Origin: Tabrizicola fusiformis
GTDB taxonomy: Bacteria > Pseudomonadota > Alphaproteobacteria > Rhodobacterales > Rhodobacteraceae
Assembly (NCBI RefSeq): GCF_013328815.1
Contig: NZ_JABUHN010000003.1
Span: forward strand, 248,001 to 312,000
Reading direction: 5' to 3'
DNA length: 64,000 nt
Shown here: positions 57,576 to 64,000 of the stretch, in pieces
Numbering within the stretch: position 1 is the stretch's first letter
How the letters are laid out: each line of letters begins with the position of its first letter
Translations under genes and position numbers: made by a program
The notes under the pieces: model-generated
Database searches by the model: none
Told to the model about the DNA's origin: nothing
What the model saw: the letters and a program-made list of their open reading frames with translations, nothing else

Positions 57576-58448
57576 ATGCGATACGGCACGGGCGTTCTTC
57601 TGGTTTTCTGCGCGGGGGTGCTGTGGTCCACCATGGGCCTTTTCGTGCGCAACATCCCCGAGGCCAGCACCACCGCGATCCTGTTCTGGCGCTCGGCTGG
57701 GCTTTTGCCGATTCTGGCCAGCTTCATCCTCTGGCGCTCGGGCGGGCGGCTGATCGGGCCGATGCGGGCGGTGGGCCTGGCCGGGGTGATCGGCGGCTTC
57801 GGCCTTGTAATGGCCTATACCGGTGCGATCTATGCCCTGCGCGCAACCACGGTTGCCAACGCGGTGTTCCTCTACTCTGCCGCGCCGTTCTTTTCCGCGC
57901 TCTTGGGCTGGCTGATGCTGCGCGAACAAATCCGCCCCTCGACCTGGGCGGCGATGCTGCTGGCGGGTGCGGGCATTTTCGTGATGATCGGGGCGGGTTT
58001 CGGTGGCGGCGGCATGGCGGGCAATATCGCCGCCCTCCTCTCGGCACTGGGATTTGCCGTCTTCACCGTGGCGCTGCGCTGGGGCCATGTCGGTGACATG
58101 ATGCCGGCCGTGCTGGTCGGCGGGCTGATGTCGATGATTGCCGCCGCCATTCTGGCCCAGGTCTGGGGCGAAAGCCTTGCCGCCCCGCCGCGCGATATCG
58201 CCATGGCGATGCTGATGGGTGTCGTGGCGCTGGCGGGCGGGATGATCCTTTACACGCTGGGCAGCCGGGGCCTGCCCGCCGCCGAAGCGACGCTGATTTC
58301 CTCGGTCGAGAATATCCTCGCCCCGCTCTGGGTCTGGGGGTTTCTGGGCGAGACGGCGGGGCCCGCGACCCTGCTGGGCGGCGCGATGGTGCTGGCGGCG
58401 GTCATGCTGAACGCGGTCGCGGGGGCGCGGCGGGCCGCGCTGGCCTAG
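57576..58448 (+). CDS. EamA/DMT family transporter
   Basis: A ten-helix drug/metabolite transporter of 290 aa with two EamA domains (VLWSTMGLFVRNIPEAS early, PAAEATLISSVENILAPLWVW late). The start MRYGTGVLLV has AGGG upstream; a TTG inside the preceding repeat gives a 27-codon longer frame that is not credible. Substrate is unknown. It overlaps the convergent RpiR gene by 4 bases. Confidence 0.9.
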   Translation: MRYGTGVLLVFCAGVLWSTMGLFVRNIPEASTTAILFWRSAGLLPILASFILWRSGGRLIGPMRAVGLAGVIGGFGLVMAYTGAIYALRATTVANAVFLYSAAPFFSALLGWLMLREQIRPSTWAAMLLAGAGIFVMIGAGFGGGGMAGNIAALLSALGFAVFTVALRWGHVGDMMPAVLVGGLMSMIAAAILAQVWGESLAAPPRDIAMAMLMGVVALAGGMILYTLGSRGLPAAEATLISSVENILAPLWVWGFLGETAGPATLLGGAMVLAAVMLNAVAGARRAALA

Positions 58449-59314
58449 CGATAGCGGCGAAAGAACCGGGTGCGGGCATAGAGGTCTTCCAGCCGCTTCA
58501 GCCGCCCCTCGGTCGTCTCCCATGTCAGGCTTTGCACGGCTGAGAGCAGCGTTTCGACCAGCACCATCAGCGAAACGTTGCTGTCCCAGGCCGAGGGCAC
58601 TTCGACATGGGCGGCCAGCGTGTGGCGGGCATGGGCGGCGGCGGGCGAGACCCAGCGGTCCGTGATCAGCACGATCTCGGCCCCCTGTTCGCGCGACATT
58701 TCGGCCATTTGCAGCACCGCATTCTCATACCGCCGGATGTCGAACACCAGCAGCACATCGCCCGGCTTCATGTCCAGAAGTGCGGGCGGCCAGGTGTTGG
58801 ACATATCCGACATCAGCGTGACCTCGGGGCGGATCACCTTCATCAGGGTGACGAAATAATCGGCAATCGCATGGGTGATCCGCCCGCCAATCGCAAAAAT
58901 CCGCCGCCGCGGATCGGCCAGAAGTGCCGCCGCCGCATCGAATTCCGCCGGGTCGATCTGGCCCAGCGTCTGTTGCAGATTGGCGATCACCGCATCGGCG
59001 AAACGGTTCAGGATATGGGTGTCGGGCACCCCACCGCGCCAGCGGTCATGCTTGGCAAGCGGCGAGACCAGCATGGTTTCGACCTCGGCGCGCAGATGGC
59101 GCTGATAGTCGGGATAGCCTTTGAAACCAAGCTTCTGCACCAGCCGCACCACCGTCGGCGTCGAAACCTTGGCCGCCTTGGCCAGCACGGTGATCGAGCC
59201 AAGGGCGGCAACCGGGTAATGCGACAGGATATGCGTGGCCAACTGCCGCTCGGCCCGGGTCAGGTCGGGCAGCGCGGTGCGCAACTGATCGTCAAGGGGG
59301 GCGGCGGCGGACAT
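58445..59314 (-). CDS. MurR/RpiR family transcriptional regulator
   Basis: A 289-aa regulator. The N-terminal helix-turn-helix domain covers about residues 10-85 (LTRAERQLATHIL, STPTVVRLVQKLGFKGYPDYQ). The C-terminal SIS domain covers about 125-265 (RRIFAIGGRITHAIADYF, DVLLVFDIRRYENAVLQMA), which senses a sugar-phosphate or similar ligand. It is divergent from the FGase-like gene with a 123-base shared intergenic region, so it probably controls the module at 59438-64000 and itself. Confidence 0.9.
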   Translation of the reverse strand: MSAAAPLDDQLRTALPDLTRAERQLATHILSHYPVAALGSITVLAKAAKVSTPTVVRLVQKLGFKGYPDYQRHLRAEVETMLVSPLAKHDRWRGGVPDTHILNRFADAVIANLQQTLGQIDPAEFDAAAALLADPRRRIFAIGGRITHAIADYFVTLMKVIRPEVTLMSDMSNTWPPALLDMKPGDVLLVFDIRRYENAVLQMAEMSREQGAEIVLITDRWVSPAAAHARHTLAAHVEVPSAWDSNVSLMVLVETLLSAVQSLTWETTEGRLKRLEDLYARTRFFRRYR

Positions 59315-59345
59315 GGGAACCAGATTCGCAAGGGATTCTGAAAAC

Positions 59346-59367
59346 TTTGTATCAGGATCGACACAAA
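59346..59367. promoter_or_regulatory. Candidate RpiR operator
   Basis: TTTGTATC and GACACAAA form an inverted repeat with 7 of 8 positions matching around a six-base spacer, in the middle of the intergenic region between the divergent regulator and the amidohydrolase gene. TTGACA at 59379-59384 lies just downstream. Binding is inferred from position and symmetry only. Confidence 0.45.
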
Positions 59368-59437
59368 AAGAAACAATATTGACAGAACCCTGCGGTCATA
59401 TGAGCCTGTCCGGGAAAACAGGGAGTGAATCGCCCGC

Positions 59438-60226
59438 ATGACGGCGACACAAACACCAGAAGCGGCAGGTCGCCATCTGCCGGTGATCGAGAATGAGGCG
59501 GCGGCGGGCCGGGTCATTCTGGTCTGTGAACATGCCTCGAACGCCATTCCGGCACGCTGGGGCAATCTGGGGCTGCGCGCAGAGGAGCGAGCCGCCCATA
59601 TCGCCTGGGATCCGGGGGCTTTGGGTCTGGCACGCGGGCTGGCGGCGCGGCTGGATGCCACGCTGATCCATGCCCCGGTCAGCCGGCTGGTCTATGACTG
59701 CAACCGCGCGCCCGACATGGCGGGCGCCATGCCTGCCCGCTCGGAAGTGCATGAGGTGCCGGGCAATGCCGCCATCTCTGCCGAAGAACGGCTGGCACGG
59801 ACCCAGGCGGTCTATCTGCCTTGGGCCAATGGCCTGCACAATCTGATTGCCGGGCGCATTGCCATGGGGCGCCGCCCGGTGGTGATCACCGTGCATTCCT
59901 TTACCCCGGTCTATTTCGGCAAGCCCCGCGCGGTGGAATTCGGCATCATCCATGACGCCGATCCTGCTCTGGCGTTGGCCATTCATGCCGGGGCGGTGGC
60001 TGCGGGCGGGCTGGATGCCCGGATCAACGCCCCCTATTCGGCAGCCGATGACGTGACCCACACCCTGCGGCTGCACGCCACGCCCTATGGGCTGGCCAAT
60101 GCCATGCTGGAACTCCGCAATGACCTGATCGCCACGCCCGAGGCCGAGGCGGCCATGGCCGAACGGCTGGCCCCGTTGCTGGCCCGCGCCGTGGCACAGG
60201 TGGCGGCCATTGGCGCCGGAGGCTGA
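59438..60226 (+). CDS. N-formylglutamate amidohydrolase family protein
   Basis: A 262-aa zinc-dependent amidohydrolase of the HutG-type FGase family. Marks are GRVILVCEHASNAIP (metal and active site), VYDCNRAP and VVITVHSFTPVYFG. The classical role is releasing glutamate from N-formylglutamate in histidine catabolism, but no hut genes are near. Next to a glutamine-synthetase-like ligase it may instead hydrolyse a glutamyl or acyl amide; that is inference. Confidence 0.88.
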   Translation: MTATQTPEAAGRHLPVIENEAAAGRVILVCEHASNAIPARWGNLGLRAEERAAHIAWDPGALGLARGLAARLDATLIHAPVSRLVYDCNRAPDMAGAMPARSEVHEVPGNAAISAEERLARTQAVYLPWANGLHNLIAGRIAMGRRPVVITVHSFTPVYFGKPRAVEFGIIHDADPALALAIHAGAVAAGGLDARINAPYSAADDVTHTLRLHATPYGLANAMLELRNDLIATPEAEAAMAERLAPLLARAVAQVAAIGAGG

Positions 60227-60318
60227 CCCATGCACCCCGCTCTCTGCCCGCTTGCCATAAGCCGCGCGATGAATATGATCAAATCCATCATCCGCTGCCG
60301 CCGCCAACGAGGCTTGCC

Positions 60319-60453
60319 ATGAACCCGCTGACCGCCGCCTGCCGCGCTGGCCTGCCCTGCTGGCCCCGCAAGCCCGAATTCGGCGGGGCCGGCGGGCCCG
60401 CAGGAATCACGGACCAATCCCATGACAGAAATGGCCCGGAAAAGGGCCGATAA
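60319..60453 (+). CDS. Possible 44-residue ORF upstream of the ligase gene
   Basis: A short open frame (MNPLTAACRAGLP to EKGR) fills most of the 250-base gap between the amidohydrolase and ligase genes. No ribosome-binding site or family is convincing. Coding is doubtful; it may be 5' untranslated sequence. Confidence 0.2.
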   Translation: MNPLTAACRAGLPCWPRKPEFGGAGGPAGITDQSHDRNGPEKGR

Positions 60454-60476
60454 AAACCAACAGGAAGGCGACGAAG

Positions 60477-61844
60477 ATGCCTGGAAATCTGACTCTGGAC
60501 GCTCTGAAAGAGGCCGTTTCGCGCGGCGAGATCGACACCGTGCTGGTGGCGGGGATCGACATGTGGGGGCGGCTTGTCGGCAAACGCTTTCACGCGGCGT
60601 TCTTTGTGAATGGCGGCTGGGAAGAGACCCATTGCTGCGACTATCTCTTGACCGTCGATCAGGACATGAACACGGTTCAGGGCTATAAATCCTCGTCCTG
60701 GCAGACGGGCTATGGCGATTATGTGCTGAAACCCGACATGGCCACGCTGCGGCTGGTGCCGTGGCTTGCGGGAACCGCGCTGGTGCTGGGCGATATTCTG
60801 GACCACCACGACCACAGCCCGGTGCCGCATTCGCCGCGCGCCGTGCTGAAAAAGCAGGTCGAACGCGCCCGCGCCATGGGGTTCGAGCCGATGATGGCGA
60901 CCGAGCTGGAGTTCTATCTGTTTGAAAACAGCTATGAATCCCTCCGCGACCATGGCACCGAAAATCTGAAGCCGATCAGCGCCTATAACGAGGATTACCA
61001 CATCTTCCAGACCACCAAGGAAGAAGATGTGATGCGCGCCGTGCGCAACGGACTTTACGGCGCGGGCATCCCGGTCGAAAATTCCAAGGGCGAGGCGGAT
61101 GCCGGGCAAGAGGAAATCAACTACCGCTATTCCGACGCGCTGGACACCGCCGACAACCATGTGATCGTCAAGAACGGCATCAAGGAAATCGCCTGGTCCA
61201 AGGGCCGCTCGGTCACCTTCATGGCCAAGTATGACCACCGCAAGGCGGGCTCCTCGAGCCATATCCACCAGAGCCTGTGGAGCAAGGACGGCAAGGCCAG
61301 CTTTGCCGACCATGACGACGCCCATGGCATGTCCGAGGTGATGAAGCACTATCTTGCCGGGCAGCTTTACCATGCCCGTGAGATCACCGCCTTCCTCGCC
61401 CCCTATGTGAACAGCTACAAGCGCTTCACCGTGGGCATGTTCGCCCCCACCAAGGCGGTCTGGTCGGCCGACAACCGCACGGCGGGCTTCCGCGTCTGTG
61501 GGGTGCATACCAAGGCGGTGCGGGTGGAATGCCGCATTCCGGGCAGCGACGTGAACCCCTATATGGCCTGTGCGGCGCTGCTCGCCGCGGGTCTGGACGG
61601 GATCGAAAAGAAGATGGCGCTGGAACCGGAACTGCGCGGCGACATGTATGCCGCCTCGGGCATCCGCGAGATTCCCAAGACCCTGCGCGATGCCGCCACG
61701 CTGCTGCATGGTTCGGCCATGCTGCGGGCCGCCTTCGGGGACGATGTGGTGGAACATTACCACCACGCCGCCCAATGGGAGATTTCGGAAACCGACCGGG
61801 TCGTGACCGATTTCGAACGCCAGCGCGGGCTGGAGCGGGCGTGA
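60477..61844 (+). CDS. Glutamine-synthetase-like ligase (gamma-glutamylamine synthetase type)
   Basis: A 455-aa member of the glutamine synthetase superfamily. Glutamate/metal-binding regions are recognisable: MATELEFYLF, GQEEINYRY, GSSSHIHQSLW and RVECRIPGSDVNPYMA. Its length and its neighbours, an aldehyde dehydrogenase and an alcohol dehydrogenase, resemble PuuA-type gamma-glutamylpolyamine synthetases rather than housekeeping GlnA. It probably activates an amine by coupling it to glutamate. GGAAGGCGAC precedes the start. Confidence 0.85.
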   Translation: MPGNLTLDALKEAVSRGEIDTVLVAGIDMWGRLVGKRFHAAFFVNGGWEETHCCDYLLTVDQDMNTVQGYKSSSWQTGYGDYVLKPDMATLRLVPWLAGTALVLGDILDHHDHSPVPHSPRAVLKKQVERARAMGFEPMMATELEFYLFENSYESLRDHGTENLKPISAYNEDYHIFQTTKEEDVMRAVRNGLYGAGIPVENSKGEADAGQEEINYRYSDALDTADNHVIVKNGIKEIAWSKGRSVTFMAKYDHRKAGSSSHIHQSLWSKDGKASFADHDDAHGMSEVMKHYLAGQLYHAREITAFLAPYVNSYKRFTVGMFAPTKAVWSADNRTAGFRVCGVHTKAVRVECRIPGSDVNPYMACAALLAAGLDGIEKKMALEPELRGDMYAASGIREIPKTLRDAATLLHGSAMLRAAFGDDVVEHYHHAAQWEISETDRVVTDFERQRGLERA

Positions 61845-61849
61845 TCTCT

Positions 61850-61915
61850 CGTAGGATGGGCAATCTGCCCATCCCGCGGACCATAGATTTCGTAGGATGG
61901 GCAATCTGCCCATCC
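61850..61915. repeat. Tandem palindromic repeat between ligase and ALDH genes
   Basis: Two identical 25-base units (61850-61874 and 61891-61915), each containing GGATGGGCA-ATC-TGCCCATCC, lie 41 bases apart. Each forms a 9-bp hairpin. They sit 6 bases after the ligase stop and 19 bases before the next ATG. Confidence 0.88.
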
Positions 61916-61934
61916 TTGTCATGAGGACAGGACG

Positions 61935-63314
61935 ATGAAACCCATTCAACTGATTTCCCCCGTGGACGGCTCGGTCTATGCCGAGCGCGTGCCGCTGACC
62001 CCGGATGCCGCCAAGGCCGCCGTCGCCCGCGCCCGCGCCGCGCAAAAGGGCTGGGCCGCCCGCCCGCTGGAAGAGCGGATTGCGCTGGTCAAGGCCGGTG
62101 TCGCCAAACTGAACGAGATGGCGCCCGTGATCGTCGAGGAGCTGGCCTGGCAAATGGGCCGCCCCACCCGGTTCGGCGGCGAATTCGGCGGCGTGAATGC
62201 CCGCACCGAATACATGTCGCAGATTGCCGCCGAAACGCTGGCCCCCAAGGTCGTCGAAGACAGCGACAAATTCCGCCGCTACCTCGCGCGTGAGGCGCTG
62301 GGGGTGGTCTTCATCGTGGCGCCCTGGAACTATCCCTATCTGACCACGATCAACACGCTGGTTCCGGCGCTAATCGCGGGCAATACCGTGGTGCTGAAAC
62401 ATGCCAGCCAAACCCTGTTGGTGGGCGAGCGTCTGGCAGAGGCGTTCCATGCGGCGGGCGTTCCCGCCGATGTGTTCCAGAATGTCGTCCTTGATCACGC
62501 CACGACCGAGGCGCTGATTGGCGCCCGTGCCTTCAACTTCGTCAACTTCACCGGCTCGGTCGGGGGCGGCGCGGCGATAGAGCGGGCGGCGGCGGGCACC
62601 TTTACGCCCCCCGGGCTGGAACTCGGCGGCAAAGACCCCGGCTATGTCCGCGCCGATGCCGATCTGGATGCGGCGGTTGATACGCTGATGGATGGCGCGA
62701 TGTTCAACGCCGGGCAATGCTGCTGCGGGATCGAGCGGATCTATGTCCACGAAAGCCTTTATGACGCCTTCGTCGAAAAGGCCGTGGCTTGGGTCAAGGC
62801 GCTGAAGCTGGGCAATCCGTTCGACAAGGAAAGCACCCTTGGCCCGATGGCCAACAAGCGCTTTGCGAAGGTGGTGCGCGACCAGATCGCCGAAGCGGTG
62901 GCAGCGGGCGCCAAACCGCTGATCGACCCGGCGCATTTCCCTGCCGATGACGGTGGCGCCTATCTTGCGCCGCAGGTGCTGGTGAACGTTGACCATTCCA
63001 TGCGGGTGATGATGGAGGAATCCTTCGGCCCGGTCGTCGGCATCATGAAGGTAAAGGACGATGCCGAGGCCATCCGTCTGATGAACGACTCGCCTTACGG
63101 CCTGACCGCCAGCATCTGGACCCGCGATTACGACACCGCCGCGGCCATCGGCGCGCAGATCGAGACCGGGACCATCTTCATGAACCGCGCCGATTACCTT
63201 GACCCGGCGCTCTGCTGGACCGGCTGCAAGGACACCGGGCGCGGCGGATCGTTGTCTTATCTGGGGTTCCTCTCGGTGACCCGTCCGAAATCCTATCATC
63301 TCAAGAAGGTCTGA
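61935..63314 (+). CDS. NAD(P)-dependent aldehyde dehydrogenase
   Basis: A 459-aa aldehyde dehydrogenase. The cofactor region has VAPWNYPYLTTINTLVPAL, the general-base glutamate is Glu229 in LELGGKDPG, and the nucleophile is Cys263 in NAGQCCCGIER. In this context it probably oxidises an aldehyde derived from a gamma-glutamyl amine or amino alcohol, comparable in place to PuuC. The substrate is not shown by sequence. Confidence 0.93.
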   Translation: MKPIQLISPVDGSVYAERVPLTPDAAKAAVARARAAQKGWAARPLEERIALVKAGVAKLNEMAPVIVEELAWQMGRPTRFGGEFGGVNARTEYMSQIAAETLAPKVVEDSDKFRRYLAREALGVVFIVAPWNYPYLTTINTLVPALIAGNTVVLKHASQTLLVGERLAEAFHAAGVPADVFQNVVLDHATTEALIGARAFNFVNFTGSVGGGAAIERAAAGTFTPPGLELGGKDPGYVRADADLDAAVDTLMDGAMFNAGQCCCGIERIYVHESLYDAFVEKAVAWVKALKLGNPFDKESTLGPMANKRFAKVVRDQIAEAVAAGAKPLIDPAHFPADDGGAYLAPQVLVNVDHSMRVMMEESFGPVVGIMKVKDDAEAIRLMNDSPYGLTASIWTRDYDTAAAIGAQIETGTIFMNRADYLDPALCWTGCKDTGRGGSLSYLGFLSVTRPKSYHLKKV

Positions 63315-63318
63315 CACC

Positions 63319-64000
63319 ATGACCCACAACGTTCCCAACCGGAACTGGTCCTATCCCACCGCGATCAAGTTCGGCGTCGGCCGGATTGCCGAACTGGCCG
63401 AACATTGCGCGGCGGCGGGCGTGAAAAAGCCGCTGTTCGTGACCGACAAGGCGCTGGCCAGCCTGCCGATCACCGCTGCGGCGGTGGCCGTTCTGGAAAA
63501 GGCGGGCCTAGGGACCGCCGTTTTCTCGGAAGTCGATCCGAACCCGAATGAAAAGAACATGGCTGACGGCATCGCTGTCTATCTGGCCGGTGGCCATGAC
63601 GGCGTGATCTGCTTTGGCGGCGGCTCGGCCCTCGACCTTGGCAAGATGATCGCGCTGATGGCGCATCAGCGCGCCGACCTTTCGGTCTGGGATCTGGAGG
63701 ATATCGACGATTGGTATACCCGCGCCGATGCCTCGAAGATCGCGCCGATCATCGCGGTGCCGACCACGGCGGGAACGGGCAGCGAAGTGGGCCGGGCGGG
63801 CGTGCTGACCAATTCGGCCACCCACAAGAAGAAGATCATCTTCCATCCCAAGCTTTTGCCCGTCGTCACAATCTGCGACCCGGCGCTGACCGTGGGGATG
63901 CCGAAATTCATCACCGCAGGCACGGGCATGGACGCGCTGGCCCATTGCCTTGAAGCCTACTCCAGCCCGTTCTATCACCCGATGAGCCAGGGGATTGCGC
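63319..64000 (+). CDS. Iron-containing alcohol dehydrogenase (3' truncated)
   Basis: The first 227 residues of a group III iron alcohol dehydrogenase, cut by the window end. The NAD-binding GGGSALDLGK and the IAVPTTAGTGSEV loop are present, and GTGMDALAHCLEAYSS holds the start of the metal site. It is 4 bases after the aldehyde dehydrogenase stop, so it works in the same pathway, interconverting an alcohol and the aldehyde. Confidence 0.92.
   Translation, partial: MTHNVPNRNWSYPTAIKFGVGRIAELAEHCAAAGVKKPLFVTDKALASLPITAAAVAVLEKAGLGTAVFSEVDPNPNEKNMADGIAVYLAGGHDGVICFGGGSALDLGKMIALMAHQRADLSVWDLEDIDDWYTRADASKIAPIIAVPTTAGTGSEVGRAGVLTNSATHKKKIIFHPKLLPVVTICDPALTVGMPKFITAGTGMDALAHCLEAYSSPFYHPMSQGIA

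Overview
The window is a contiguous piece of a high-GC alphaproteobacterial chromosome. Gene order and protein motifs point to the Rhodobacterales (Rhodobacter/Gemmobacter/Tabrizicola-like Paracoccaceae). Supporting signs are the ppiD-trpE and trpGDC-moaC-moeA-lexA-comEC-gltX-gltA neighbourhood, the tldD-ctaC-ctaB-ctaG-ctaE-surf1-thrC-M16 protease cluster, and a lexA operator of the alphaproteobacterial GAAC-N7-GAAC type. No rRNA, tRNA, IS element, prophage or CRISPR array was recognised. No gene-free stretch exceeds about 290 bases, and the largest one holds a leuA leader.

Layout. 1-15.6 kb: 3' end of a PpiD-type foldase, trpE, then on the minus strand trpG-trpD-ung-trpC-moaC-moeA. Divergent from trpG come a YibQ-like protein and lexA, then comEC (minus), gltX and gltA. 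15.6-20.4 kb: a membrane acyltransferase-like protein, exbB-exbD-tonB, a small membrane protein and tldD. 20.6-27.4 kb: cytochrome c oxidase subunits II and III with assembly factors (ctaB, coxF-like, ctaG, surf1), then thrC and an M16 peptidase. 27.4-32.3 kb: a GNAT acetyltransferase, a DUF1697 frame running in-frame into a secreted metallo-beta-lactamase-fold protein, an FAD-linked oxidase and a MATE exporter. 32.4-41.1 kb: the most unusual block. It holds a large secreted MACPF (perforin-like) protein and an acidic-tailed exported partner, downstream of capsule genes (Wza/KpsD-like export lipoprotein, KpsC) and near kpsS. 41.2-48.1 kb: riboflavin synthase, two unknown proteins, a PfkB sugar kinase, NAD+ synthetase, a secreted 19-repeat MORN protein and an SDR. 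48.1-50 kb: leuA behind a leucine-rich leader peptide. 50.1-57.4 kb: the elongasome operon mreBCD-mrdA-rodA, a DUF1345 protein and a GhrA-like reductase. 57.5-64 kb: an EamA transporter, then an RpiR regulator divergent from a putative catabolic module (N-formylglutamate amidohydrolase-like, glutamine-synthetase-like ligase, aldehyde dehydrogenase, iron alcohol dehydrogenase cut by the window edge).

Most of the window is housekeeping. The items that merit attention are the MACPF/acidic-tail gene pair next to capsule genes, the near-leaderless leucine leader upstream of leuA, the DUF1697/MBL in-frame fusion with a buried signal peptide, the gamma-glutamylation-type catabolic module, and three families of short palindromic intergenic repeats. 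The repeats sit inside operons and supply stop codons or spurious start codons to neighbouring genes.
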